A DNA stretch of 64,000 bases from Rhodococcus qingshengii JCM 15477 (GCF_023221595.1 NZ_CP096563.1:1470501-1534500); one strand, 5' to 3'. Shown: positions 1-7,594, counted from the first letter of the stretch. Notes: generated by a model from the letters alone, not told the origin. Translations and numbers: made by a program.

Positions 1-1
1 G

Positions 2-331
2 AAGCGTTCGCTTCCCGCCGGTTCCATGTCGGGCGGTCAGCAGCAGATGCTCGCGATCGGCGCAGCGCTGATGGCGCAGCCTAGGTTGCTCCTTCTCGAC
101 GAACCTTCGGGCGGTCTCGCTCCCGTGATCGTCGGTGAGGTGATGGACCGCGTCCAACAACTCAAGGAAACCGGCCTGGCTGTTCTACTGGTCGAGCAGG
201 CAGTCGAGGCCGCGATGAGCGTCGCCGATCATGTGACGGTCCTCGACATCGGCAAGGTGGTTCTCGACGCCGACGCCAAGGACATCGACGACCTGGCAGT
301 GCTCAAGGATGCGTATTTCGGACGCGTCTGA
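2..331 (+). CDS. Branched-chain amino-acid-type ABC transporter ATP-binding protein (LivF-like), 5' truncated
   Basis: The reading frame is open from the left edge, so only the C-terminal 109 residues are present. The ABC signature (SGGQQQ, with M in place of the usual leading L) is followed by a Walker B segment ending LLLLDEP, the D-loop region SGGLAP, and a switch segment LLVEQ, which has Q where most ABC ATPases have the H-loop His region and is typical of LivF/LivG proteins. LivF energises import of branched-chain amino acids or other small carboxylates or amides. The Walker A part and the partner permeases lie outside the window, so the substrate cannot be named. A strong hairpin terminator follows directly, marking this as the last gene of its operon. 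Confidence 0.85.
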   Translation, partial: KRSLPAGSMSGGQQQMLAIGAALMAQPRLLLLDEPSGGLAPVIVGEVMDRVQQLKETGLAVLLVEQAVEAAMSVADHVTVLDIGKVVLDADAKDIDDLAVLKDAYFGRV

Positions 332-341
332 ACGGCAATGA

Positions 342-378
342 CGGCTTCAGCCCGGCCACCTCGGCCGGGCTGAAGCCG
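342..378 (+). terminator. Rho-independent terminator after the LivF-like gene
   Basis: A perfect 16-bp inverted repeat (342-357 with 363-378) with loop ACCTC is followed by TTT. It begins 11 bases after the stop codon of the ABC ATPase gene and separates it from the next oxidoreductase gene. Confidence 0.85.
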
Positions 379-463
379 TTTCCCGCTCCGTGGCACGGGC
401 CCTAGCCGGCTCGGGGCCATCGATCTACCGTCCTGCAAACAACTCCCGCGAGAGGCAAACTCG

Positions 464-1639
464 ATGACCACTGCTCCCGACGTGCTCGCCCCGGCGAAGC
501 TCGGCCCGGTGACCCTTCGAAATCGAATCATCAAGTCCGCGACATTCGAAGGCAAAACTCCCGACGCCCTGGTCACCGACGAGCTGATCGAGTTCCATCG
601 TCGCCCAGCCGCCGGCGGAGTCGGGATGTCCACCGTCGCGTATTGCGCCGTCGCACCGGAAGGGCGCACCGAATACGGCCAGCTCTGGATGCGGCCCGAT
701 GCCCTCCCCGGGCTTCGGCGGCTCACCGATGCCATTCACGCCGAAGGTGCTGCTGCGTCGGCGCAGCTCGGCCATGCCGGTCCCGTGGCGAATCAGAAGT
801 CGACCGGACTGCCCGCGCTGGCACCGTCGAGTTCGTTCAATCCGTTGAGCATGAGGATGATTCGCACTGCCACGACAGCGGACATCATCAGAATTGCGGC
901 CGCGCACGGGAGCGCTGCGCGACTTGCCGTCGAGGCAGGATTCGACGCCGTCGAGATCCACTTCGGTCACAACTATTTCGCGAGCTCGTTCCTGAGCCCG
1001 AAACTCAACCGTCGTAAGGACTCCTACGGCGGATCGCTGGAGAACCGGGCTCGCGTCGTACTCGAAACTGCACGCAGTGTGCGCGATGCCGTCGGTGACA
1101 AGATCGCGATCTTGGCCAAGCTGAACATGGACGACGGTGTGCCAGGCGGATTCTGGGTGGACGAAGCAATCCAGGTGGCGCAGTGGCTCGAAGCATCCGG
1201 AAGCGTCGACGCGCTCGAGTTGACGATGGGCAGTTCACTGCTCAACCCGATGTACCTGTTCAAGGGCGATGCGCCGATCCGCGAGTTCGCCGCCGCGATG
1301 CCGCAACCTGTTCGACTCGGTGTGCAATTGGTGGGTAAGAGCATGTTGCATACCTATCCGTACAAGCCGTTGTTCATGCTGGAAGAGGCTCGGCAGATTC
1401 GTGCTGCGGTGAAGTTGCCGCTCGTGCTGCTCGGGGGTGTCACGGACAAAGCGGGCATGGATACCGCAATGGCGGAAGGGTTCGAGTTCGTCGCCATGGC
1501 ACGGGCGCTGCTCAGAGAACCGGATCTGATCAATCGGATCGCGGCCGAATCCGATACCCAATCACTGTGCATCCACTGCAACAAGTGCATGCCCACGATC
1601 TTCAGTGGCGCCCGCTGCGTGTTGGTCGAACGCGTCTGA
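464..1639 (+). CDS. NADH:flavin oxidoreductase, Old Yellow Enzyme / 2,4-dienoyl-CoA reductase-type TIM barrel
   Basis: The 391-aa protein starts like the FMN-binding TIM-barrel family (LGPVTLRNRI, then IIKSATFEG) and carries the family segment FDAVEIHFGHNYFASSFLSP with a downstream NRR..YGGSLENRARVVLE motif and the phosphate-binding stretch LVLLGGVTD. The family reduces activated alkenes using FMN and NAD(P)H. The C-terminus has a Cys cluster, CIHCNKC then a Cys about ten residues later. This resembles the 4Fe-4S ligand set of 2,4-dienoyl-CoA reductases, but the protein stops just after it, so the extra flavodoxin/FAD domains of full-length DCR are missing. A GAGAGG ribosome site lies 8 bases upstream. 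The substrate is unknown. Nearby BVMO, SDR and KstD-like genes suggest alicyclic or steroid-like enones, which is inference. Confidence 0.85.
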   Translation: MTTAPDVLAPAKLGPVTLRNRIIKSATFEGKTPDALVTDELIEFHRRPAAGGVGMSTVAYCAVAPEGRTEYGQLWMRPDALPGLRRLTDAIHAEGAAASAQLGHAGPVANQKSTGLPALAPSSSFNPLSMRMIRTATTADIIRIAAAHGSAARLAVEAGFDAVEIHFGHNYFASSFLSPKLNRRKDSYGGSLENRARVVLETARSVRDAVGDKIAILAKLNMDDGVPGGFWVDEAIQVAQWLEASGSVDALELTMGSSLLNPMYLFKGDAPIREFAAAMPQPVRLGVQLVGKSMLHTYPYKPLFMLEEARQIRAAVKLPLVLLGGVTDKAGMDTAMAEGFEFVAMARALLREPDLINRIAAESDTQSLCIHCNKCMPTIFSGARCVLVERV

Positions 1640-1730
1640 GCTGGTCAGCGCACACCACGTCCCGACATCCATGCGGATACCGGGTCGTGGGCCGTAGCGG
1701 ATCAAGTTCGTGGTTGCATCAACGCTTGGT

Positions 1731-2192
1731 TCAGTTCTGCGTGAAGACGTCGTAGGAGGCGTTCATCGTGGGGTAGCCGGTGGCCATGTAGTCGGTGAGG
1801 ATGACGTGCGTCGGGTCGCCGATGATGCGAGTCCCGTCGAGGGTGGGGTTGCCGACGTAGTTGTTGGCAGCCATGACCGTCTGGACGCCGTCGGCGACGT
1901 TGTAGGTGACGTCGACACCGATACCGCGGGGATCGCTGCTGTAGGCGGTGACGATCTCGGTGGTGTGCGGGGCCAGGTAGGAGCGCGGGCCGTTGATCCA
2001 CTGTCCGTAGGGGTTGGACGCGCTGTCCAGCAGCATCGGGTTGTCGGTGTTGTTGGTGATGGTCATGGCAACCGTCGGGCCGTCGGTGGGCATGGTGCCG
2101 GCGTTGGCGATCGCTGCGGTTCCCAGTGCGGTTCCGCCGACAGCGAGGGCGATTGCGGTGACTGCTACGAAGCGAGTGGTGTTGGTACGCAT
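1731..2192 (-). CDS. Small secreted protein, paralog A of a pair flanking a response regulator
   Basis: The 153-aa protein starts at the ATG at 2192, chosen because AGGAG lies 8 bases upstream; the open frame runs further back but lacks a ribosome site. Residues 1-31 form a clear Sec signal peptide (RTNTTRF, hydrophobic VAVTAIALAVGG, cleavage-like ANA-G). The mature part has no recognised domain. It shares with the protein at 3036-3479 the motif D-ASNP-G-W (DSASNPYGQW against VDASNPNGDW), a YLAP/YILP segment, a V-V/L-TY strand and a C-terminal GYP-MN--Y motif, so the two are paralogs. Two operator-like repeats at 2270-2325 lie upstream. The function is unknown; an exported beta-rich protein is likely. 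Confidence 0.8.
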   Translation of the reverse strand: MRTNTTRFVAVTAIALAVGGTALGTAAIANAGTMPTDGPTVAMTITNNTDNPMLLDSASNPYGQWINGPRSYLAPHTTEIVTAYSSDPRGIGVDVTYNVADGVQTVMAANNYVGNPTLDGTRIIGDPTHVILTDYMATGYPTMNASYDVFTQN

Positions 2193-2269
2193 GATGTCTG
2201 CTCCTGGGATGGTGTGTGGTTGCCGTTCTCGGCGATGAATCAATCTTGTCGCGAATGAGTGCTGCAGTA

Positions 2270-2289
2270 TGTCCGCCGACGGGGCCGTG
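2270..2289. promoter_or_regulatory. Operator-like site O1 upstream of paralog A
   Basis: The sequence TGTCCGCCGACGGGGCCGTG matches 16 of 20 positions of the site at 3558-3577 upstream of paralog B. It lies 77 bp upstream of the paralog A start and exactly 36 bp (start to start) from the palindromic O2 site. The intervening DNA is not conserved, which makes the shared sites stand out. Confidence 0.6.
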
Positions 2290-2305
2290 GCGGGGTTGAA
2301 TCTCT

Positions 2306-2325
2306 TGTCCCCCGATCGGGGGAGA
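2306..2325. promoter_or_regulatory. Palindromic operator-like site O2 between paralog A and the NarL-type regulator
   Basis: It contains the perfect 16-bp palindrome TCCCCCGATCGGGGGA (2308-2323), preceded by TG. The same element, TGTCCCCCGATCGGTGGACA, recurs at 3594-3613 upstream of paralog B. It is about 43 bp from the ATG of the response-regulator gene, so it could serve both divergent promoters. Confidence 0.65.
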
Positions 2326-2368
2326 CGTAAGTGCTCGCATTGCTGGTACGGGCGTGAGAAAGTGAGCA

Positions 2369-3028
2369 ATGCGCGAAGGCACGAAGCCGCTGGCCGGCAA
2401 GGTTTCCGTGGTGGTCGGCGACGATCACCCACTGTTCCGTGAGGGCGTGGTTCGGGCTCTGACCGGCAGTGACAGCATCGACGTCCTGGGCGAGGCCGAC
2501 GACGGCGCAGCAGCGCTCGCAATGATCCGCGAACTACGCCCGCAGGTCGCGCTGCTCGACTTCCGGATGCCGCACCTGGATGGAACTCAGGTCGCCGCCG
2601 CAGTCGTTCGAGACGAGCTTCCGACGCGTGTGCTTCTGCTCAGCGCTCACGACGAATCGTCTGTCGTGTACCAGGCCCTGCAAGCCGGTGCTGCCGGATT
2701 CCTGCCGAAGGAATCCACTCGCGCCGAGATCGTGAGTGCCGTGCTCGACTGTGCTGCGGGACGAGATGTGTTGCCGCCCAGTATCGCCGCCGGATTGGTA
2801 GGAGAGGTTCGGCGTCGTAGTGAACCGTCCGGTCCGACGCTCAGCGCGCGCGAACGCGAGGTTCTCGGATTGATCGCGCAGGGCGCCAGCATCCCGGCCA
2901 TTGCCTCACAACTCTTTCTTGCGCCCTCCACCGTCAAAACCCACGTGCAGCGCCTCTACGAGAAACTCGGAGTCAACGATCGAGGCGCCGCCGTCGCCGC
3001 TGCAATGCGGCAGGGATTGTTGGAGTGA
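2369..3028 (+). CDS. NarL/FixJ (LuxR-type HTH) response regulator, orphan
   Basis: The 219-aa protein has an N-terminal receiver domain (residues 10-125) with the acidic pair DD near residue 18, phosphoacceptor Asp64 in ALLDFRMP, a switch Ser in LLLSAHD and Lys in FLPKES. A C-terminal LuxR-type helix-turn-helix (about residues 153-215, TLSAREREVLGLIAQG...STVKTHVQRLYEKLG) follows. No histidine kinase gene lies nearby, so its phosphodonor is encoded elsewhere. It is divergent from the secreted paralog A and 7 bp upstream of the convergent end of paralog B. Both paralogs have matching operator-like sites, so they are its likely targets (inference). Confidence 0.9.
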   Translation: MREGTKPLAGKVSVVVGDDHPLFREGVVRALTGSDSIDVLGEADDGAAALAMIRELRPQVALLDFRMPHLDGTQVAAAVVRDELPTRVLLLSAHDESSVVYQALQAGAAGFLPKESTRAEIVSAVLDCAAGRDVLPPSIAAGLVGEVRRRSEPSGPTLSAREREVLGLIAQGASIPAIASQLFLAPSTVKTHVQRLYEKLGVNDRGAAVAAAMRQGLLE

Positions 3029-3035
3029 GCAAGCG

Positions 3036-3479
3036 TCACCGAAGCACGTACGTGACGTTCATGGCCGGGTAACCCGAGGTCATCGTCACCGTGACGTCGT
3101 GGCTGTCGGGGGCGTACGTACCTCCGGCATCCGCCCTGGTCTTCGAGTTGGTAGCACTGAAGACAAACACCCCACCGTCGTCGGAGCGGTACGTGAGCAC
3201 GATGGGGAAGTCGTTCTGGTTCTTGCTCGTGGCCACAACGTTCACGTTCATGTTGGGGAGGATGTAGTCCGCCGGCGGGACGACCCAGTCGCCGTTCGGG
3301 TTGGATGCGTCGACCAGATACAGGGCCCCGCGACCCGAATTGCTGATCATCGCCGTCGTGACGGATGTGTCGGTCATCGACTTCACCGTGTTCGCACCGG
3401 CGGAGCGGGCAACCAGAGCTGCCATGCTGAGGCCGGAGAAGGAAAGTGCTTCAGGTCGAATTGTGTTGGTGCTCATCAT
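3036..3479 (-). CDS. Small probable exported protein, paralog B of the pair
   Basis: The protein is about 147 aa. GAGGAG lies just upstream of two consecutive ATG codons: 3479 leaves a 3-base spacer and 3476 a 6-base spacer, so 3476 may be the true start. It aligns with the secreted protein at 1731-2192 over the motifs VDASNPNGDW, YILP, a TY strand and SGYPAMNVTY near the C-terminus. The N-terminal hydrophobic stretch (FSGLSMAALVARSAGA) is weaker than in paralog A but could be a signal sequence. It has no recognised domain. Its 3' end converges on the response-regulator gene with a 7-bp gap. Matching operator-like sites lie upstream at 3558-3613. Confidence 0.75.
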   Translation of the reverse strand: MMSTNTIRPEALSFSGLSMAALVARSAGANTVKSMTDTSVTTAMISNSGRGALYLVDASNPNGDWVVPPADYILPNMNVNVVATSKNQNDFPIVLTYRSDDGGVFVFSATNSKTRADAGGTYAPDSHDVTVTMTSGYPAMNVTYVLR

Positions 3480-3557
3480 GTTCTCCTCGATTTGTCGGTC
3501 TCGGTGACCGAGTGTTTCTGTGATGAGACAACTATGGCCCCGAAATCCCTTCGGGTC

Positions 3558-3577
3558 TGTCCACCTACGGGTCCGAG
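3558..3577. promoter_or_regulatory. Operator-like site O1 upstream of paralog B
   Basis: TGTCCACCTACGGGTCCGAG corresponds to the O1 site at 2270-2289. It lies 78 bp from the paralog B start at 3479, against 77 bp for paralog A. Confidence 0.6.
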
Positions 3578-3593
3578 TGCTGGACGACATCGC

Positions 3594-3613
3594 TGTCCCC
3601 CGATCGGTGGACA
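3594..3613. promoter_or_regulatory. Palindromic operator-like site O2 upstream of paralog B
   Basis: TGTCCCCCGATCGGTGGACA is palindromic except at one position per half. It shares its first 14 bases with the site at 2306 and is again exactly 36 bp from O1. Confidence 0.65.
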
Positions 3614-3620
3614 CAGCGCT

Positions 3621-3754
3621 CTCCGCCCACCCAGTGTCATGGGGTGGAGGCTTCGCCCACCCAGTGTCATGGGGTGGAGGCTTCGCCCACCCAGCGTCAT
3701 GGGGTGGAGGCTCCGCCCACCCAGCGTCATGGGGTGGAGGCTCCGCCCACCCAG
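3621..3754. repeat. Four tandem copies of a 30-bp repeat plus partial flanks
   Basis: Units at 3631, 3661, 3691 and 3721 read CCAGYGTCATGGGGTGGAGG followed by CTYCGCCCAC. Units 1 and 2 are identical, and units 3 and 4 are identical with two changes. Partial copies flank the array. Each unit contains CCACCCA...TGGGGTGG arms that can pair. The unit length is a multiple of three and has no stops, which creates artificial long open frames on both strands. The array fills the gap (3480-3803, 324 bp) between the operator sites and the monooxygenase gene. Confidence 0.9.
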
Positions 3755-3803
3755 CGGGAGAACCTGTTCCTCTACCATTCAACCCACTCGTAGCGTGGCC
3801 ACC

Positions 3804-5429
3804 ATGACCGATCCTGACTTCTCCACCGCACCACTCGACGTCGTAGTCATCGGCGCCGGCGTCGCCGGCATGTACGCCATGCACCGACTTCGCGAGCAGG
3901 GGCTGCGTGTCCACGGCTTCGAGGCGGGCTCCGGAGTGGGCGGCACGTGGTACTTCAACCGCTACCCGGGCGCACGCTGCGATGTCGAGAGTTTCGACTA
4001 CTCCTACTCGTTCTCCGAAGAGTTGCAACAGGATTGGGACTGGAGCGAGAAGTACGCCGCGCAGCCGGAGATCCTGTCCTACCTCGATCACGTCGCCGAT
4101 CGCTTCGACCTACGCAGTGGGTTCACTTTCGATACCCGTGTCCTGAGCGCACAGTTCGACGAGGACTCGTCGACGTGGCGAGTGCACACCGACGGTGGTC
4201 ATGACGTCACCTCGCGGTTCGTGGTGTGCGCCACGGGCAGCCTCTCGACCGCGAACGTTCCGAACATTGCAGGTCGCGAGACTTTCGGCGGTGAGGTCTT
4301 CCACACCGGCTTCTGGCCGCACGAGGGCGTCGATTTCACCGGCAAGCGAGTGGGAGTGATCGGCACCGGATCGTCGGGCATCCAGTCCGTTCCGTTGATC
4401 GCCGAGCAGGCCGATCACCTCTTCGTGTTCCAGCGGTCCGCGAATTACAGTGTGCCGGCGGGAAACACGCCTCTCGATGACAAACGACGCGCAGAGATCA
4501 AGGCCGACTACGCCGAGCGTCGAGCGCTGTCCAAGCGCAGTGGCGGTGGATCTCCGTTCGTTTCGGATCCTCGCAGCGCGCTCGAGGTATCCGAGGCCGA
4601 GAGAAACGCGGCCTACGAGGAGCGGTGGAAGCTCGGCGGTGTCCTGTTCGCCAAAACCTTCGCCGACCAGACCAGCAACATCGACGCCAACGCGACGGCG
4701 GCCGCATTTGCCGAGGCCAAGATCAGATCGGTGGTCGAAGATCAGGCCATCGCCGACCTGCTGATCCCGAACGACCACCCCATCGGGACCAAGCGGATCG
4801 TGACGGACACCGACTACTACCAGAGCTACAACCGTGACAACGTGAGCCTGGTCGATCTCAAGAGCGCACCGATCGAGGCAATCGACGAGGCCGGGATCAA
4901 GACGACCGACTCGCACTACGAACTCGACGCATTGGTGTTCGCCACCGGTTTCGATGCGATGACCGGGGCACTCGATCGCATCGAGATCCGTGGCCGCAAC
5001 GGCGAGACCTTGCGAGAGAACTGGCATGCGGGTCCGAGAACCTATCTTGGTTTGGGAGTTCACGGCTTCCCGAACCTGTTCATCGTCACCGGCCCGGGCA
5101 GCCCGAGTGTGCTGTCCAACATGATTCTCGCTGCCGAACAGCACGTCGACTGGATCGCCGACGCGATCAACCACCTCGATTCGGCGGGCATCGACACCAT
5201 CGAGCCGAGTGCCGAAGCCGTGGACAACTGGCTCGAGGAGTGCTCACGCCGGGCGTCGGCAACATTGTTCCCATCCGCGAACTCCTGGTACATGGGAGCC
5301 AACATCCCGGGAAAGCCGAGGATATTCATGCCCTTCATCGGAGGCTTCGGTGTCTATTCCGACATCTGTGCAGACGTGGCAGCAGCGGGATACCGAGGCT
5401 TCGAGCTGAACAGCGCGGTGCACGCATGA
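3804..5429 (+). CDS. Baeyer-Villiger monooxygenase (flavin-containing, NADPH-dependent)
   Basis: The 541-aa protein starts at the ATG at 3804; the much longer upstream open frame only reads through the 30-bp repeats. It has an N-terminal FAD Rossmann motif GAGVAGM, the typical segment GGTWYFNRYPGARCDVES, the BVMO fingerprint FGGEVFHTGFWP (FxGxxxHxxxWP) near residue 165, and a second dinucleotide motif VIGTGSSG for NADPH. The length equals cyclohexanone or steroid monooxygenases. The enzyme inserts oxygen next to a ketone, giving an ester or lactone. It overlaps the next SDR gene by ATGA, implying translational coupling: the dehydrogenase probably supplies the ketone from an alcohol. No lactone hydrolase is adjacent. 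The natural ketone is unknown. Confidence 0.93.
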   Translation: MTDPDFSTAPLDVVVIGAGVAGMYAMHRLREQGLRVHGFEAGSGVGGTWYFNRYPGARCDVESFDYSYSFSEELQQDWDWSEKYAAQPEILSYLDHVADRFDLRSGFTFDTRVLSAQFDEDSSTWRVHTDGGHDVTSRFVVCATGSLSTANVPNIAGRETFGGEVFHTGFWPHEGVDFTGKRVGVIGTGSSGIQSVPLIAEQADHLFVFQRSANYSVPAGNTPLDDKRRAEIKADYAERRALSKRSGGGSPFVSDPRSALEVSEAERNAAYEERWKLGGVLFAKTFADQTSNIDANATAAAFAEAKIRSVVEDQAIADLLIPNDHPIGTKRIVTDTDYYQSYNRDNVSLVDLKSAPIEAIDEAGIKTTDSHYELDALVFATGFDAMTGALDRIEIRGRNGETLRENWHAGPRTYLGLGVHGFPNLFIVTGPGSPSVLSNMILAAEQHVDWIADAINHLDSAGIDTIEPSAEAVDNWLEECSRRASATLFPSANSWYMGANIPGKPRIFMPFIGGFGVYSDICADVAAAGYRGFELNSAVHA

Positions 5430-6223
5430 GCCGGCTGGAGGGCAAGCGGGTGCTCGTGACGGGTGCTGCCGGCGGAATGGGACGCTCACACTGTGAGCGG
5501 CTCGCCGAGGAAGGCGCGTCCGTGATCGCGTTGGATGTCGAACAGGCGCAATCGGGGTTGGCGGAAACCGCTCAGGCAGTGCGTGATCGAGGCGGTGTCG
5601 CGGTCACCGGTGTGGCGGATATTCGGGACTTCGACGGTCTGGCCGCCGTCGTGGCCGAGTGCGTTACCGAACTCGGCGGGTTGGACGTCGTGGTCGCGAA
5701 TGCAGGTGTGTACGACACGCCGGGACCGTCGTGGACCATCGATCCTGCAGTGTGGAACCGCTCGCTGGACGTCAATCTGACCGGGGCGTGGCACACCGTC
5801 AAGGCCTGCGTTCCGCACTTCGGTGACGGTGGATCCGTCGTTCTGGTCAGCTCGACAGCGGGAATCAAAGGTATTGCCGGAGCAAGTCATTACAGCGCAG
5901 CCAAGCACTCCGTGGTGGGCCTGGCCAGAACGCTGGCCAACGAGTTGGGGGCGCAGAGTATCCGCGTCAACTCCGTGCATCCGGGTTCGGTACGTACCCC
6001 GATGATCATCAACGAGCGAGTGTTCGCGAACCTGTGCCCGGACATCGAGAATCCCACCGAAGCAGACGCTGCTGCAGTGCTCAGCGCTCGCAACTTGCTG
6101 CCCGTTCCCTGGGTCGATCCGGTGGACGTCAGTAATGCGGTCCTGTTTCTCGCATCCGCGGAGTCCCGCTACATGACCGGCTGTCAGTTGGTTGTCGACG
6201 CCGGCCTGACCCAGAAAGTGTGA
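5426..6223 (+). CDS. SDR-family oxidoreductase (mycofactocin-coupled SDR-like), first of two
   Basis: This 265-aa classical short-chain dehydrogenase has the cofactor motif TGAAGGMG, NAG in VVANAGV, catalytic Ser in LVSSTAG and Tyr-x3-Lys in HYSAAKH. The C-terminal stretch NPTEADAAA...LPVPWVDPVDVSNAVLFLAS resembles the family annotated as mycofactocin-coupled SDRs, whose NAD is not exchangeable and is re-oxidised through the peptide redox cofactor mycofactocin. That assignment is from remembered family patterns. The ATG overlaps the stop of the monooxygenase gene (ATGA). Its likely job is oxidation of a secondary alcohol to the ketone used by the monooxygenase, or of a product alcohol. Confidence 0.85.
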   Translation: MSRLEGKRVLVTGAAGGMGRSHCERLAEEGASVIALDVEQAQSGLAETAQAVRDRGGVAVTGVADIRDFDGLAAVVAECVTELGGLDVVVANAGVYDTPGPSWTIDPAVWNRSLDVNLTGAWHTVKACVPHFGDGGSVVLVSSTAGIKGIAGASHYSAAKHSVVGLARTLANELGAQSIRVNSVHPGSVRTPMIINERVFANLCPDIENPTEADAAAVLSARNLLPVPWVDPVDVSNAVLFLASAESRYMTGCQLVVDAGLTQKV

Positions 6224-6227
6224 ATTG

Positions 6228-7058
6228 ATGACTTCTCGATTGGAAGGCAAGATCGCGCTGATCACGGGTGCGGCACGAGGAATCGGGCGGGCTCAGGCCG
6301 TGCGTTTTGCCGAAGAGGGCGCGGACATCATCGCGGTCGACGTGTGCACTTCGGTGGAAACCACAGTCACGCCGCCCGCGACGGAGGCCGATCTCGATGA
6401 GACAGTGGCGCAGATCCGGGCGCTGGGGCGAAAGGTCGAATCTGCGGTAGTGGACGTTCGGGATCTCGAGGCACTACGCAGTGCCGTGGACTCGGCCGTC
6501 GGAACGCTCGGTGGTCTCGACATCGTCTGCGCTACAGCTGGTATCACGTCCTCCGACGGGGCCCTGACCATGTCGGAAACGATGTGGCAGACCATGCTGG
6601 ACGTCAATCTGACCGGCGTGTGGCACACCACGACCGTCGCGGCTCCGCACTTGATCGCGCGGGGCGGGGGATCTATGACACTCACAAGCTCCATCGCCGG
6701 ACTTCGGGGGCTGGTCGGAGTCGCGCACTACACCGCAGCCAAGCATGGAGTCGTTGGTCTGATGCGTTCGCTGGCAAAGGAACTGGCTCCGCACAACGTA
6801 CGCGTCAATACGGTCCATCCCACCAACGTCGACACCCTCATGATTCAAAATTCGTTGGTGCGCGGCAAGTTCCGCCCCGATCTCGAGAACCCGACGCGCG
6901 AAGAATTTGCTGCCGCAGCGATGACGATGAACATGCTCGCCATTCCGTGGATCGAACCGGTGGACGTAGCGAACGCTGCTCTGTTCCTGTCTTCCGACGA
7001 GGCTCGCTACATCACGTCGGTCGCCCTGCCGGTGGATGCAGGAAGTTCGTCCCGCTGA
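6228..7058 (+). CDS. SDR-family oxidoreductase (mycofactocin-coupled SDR-like), second of two
   Basis: This 276-aa SDR lies 4 bp after the previous SDR gene. It has the motif TGAARGIG, Ser in LTSSIAG and Tyr-x3-Lys in HYTAAKH. After strand beta-2 (IIAVDVC) it carries an insertion of about 15 residues relative to its neighbour, a feature of mycofactocin-coupled SDRs, and its C-terminal IPWIEPVDVANAALFLSSDEARYIT fits the same family. The usual NAG motif reads TAG (CATAGI). The ATG at 6228 is preferred over TTG at 6225. The gene is probably co-transcribed with the Baeyer-Villiger monooxygenase. Two different dehydrogenases suggest sequential or stereospecific alcohol oxidations. Confidence 0.85.
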   Translation: MTSRLEGKIALITGAARGIGRAQAVRFAEEGADIIAVDVCTSVETTVTPPATEADLDETVAQIRALGRKVESAVVDVRDLEALRSAVDSAVGTLGGLDIVCATAGITSSDGALTMSETMWQTMLDVNLTGVWHTTTVAAPHLIARGGGSMTLTSSIAGLRGLVGVAHYTAAKHGVVGLMRSLAKELAPHNVRVNTVHPTNVDTLMIQNSLVRGKFRPDLENPTREEFAAAAMTMNMLAIPWIEPVDVANAALFLSSDEARYITSVALPVDAGSSSR

Positions 7059-7157
7059 GGTTTCGAACAGCTGAAATCTTGAACAGCTGAGGTTTTGACA
7101 CGCTGAGTTCCGCCACGGTGTGTAGCGTCGGTTTCACCTAACCGAAAGGCGTATACC

Positions 7158-7460
7158 GTGGCGGAACGGCGCTATCTGGAAGTCACCGTCGGGACCAACA
7201 TCGTGATGGTCCTCGACCACCGCACGGTGGAGGTCTTCGACCGCACCGCCGCGAGCACGAGCGAAGTGGCTCGTTGGCATGTCGAACACATTGCGGTGAA
7301 GGCGAAACCGTCGAAGTCGGGACTGAAACTCACCATCGGGAACAGGCTCGCCGACGACTCGATCGCGGTAGCGGGTCCACGGGCATCGCTGACTGTTCCG
7401 CCGGAGAACGAGGCAGCCGTCATCGCGTTCTTCGACGAGGTCAAGGCTGCTCGGGTGTGA
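7158..7460 (+). CDS. Conserved-type hypothetical protein, 100 aa
   Basis: The GTG start at 7158 has GAAAGG 8 bases upstream. The protein is small, soluble, Val/Ala-rich and has no signal peptide or membrane segment. It begins AERRYLEVTVGTNIVMVLDH and ends with a helix EAAVIAFFDEVKAARV. The alternation of hydrophobic residues suggests a compact beta-alpha fold, but no family is recognised. It sits 99 bp after the SDR pair on the same strand, possibly with its own promoter, and is followed by a convergent terminator. Confidence 0.6.
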   Translation: MAERRYLEVTVGTNIVMVLDHRTVEVFDRTAASTSEVARWHVEHIAVKAKPSKSGLKLTIGNRLADDSIAVAGPRASLTVPPENEAAVIAFFDEVKAARV

Positions 7461-7594
7461 ATCGGCAGAAGACCTTCGGCGCGGATGATTCGGGTTCTCT
7501 AGTCGAGCACGTCGTGCGCTGCCACGATAGCGTCCCGGTACGAATCCCGGTTTCATCCGGCGCAGAGGATTCATCTGCGTGACGATCGACCACA

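Noticed and set aside
3621..3754. CRISPR array
   Set aside because: The 30-bp units are directly adjacent with no unique spacers, and no cas genes are present.
2901..3803. Upstream extension of the Baeyer-Villiger monooxygenase frame
   Set aside because: The frame crosses the end of the response regulator, the antisense of paralog B and the 30-bp repeat array. The FAD motif begins right after the ATG at 3804.
3480..4091. Extension of paralog B across the repeats into the monooxygenase region
   Set aside because: A strong GAGGAG site supports the start near 3476-3479, and the extension merely reads the repeat units.
7064..7105. Direct repeats GAACAGCTGA after the second SDR gene
   Set aside because: Only short, imperfect copies; neither a convincing terminator nor an operator.
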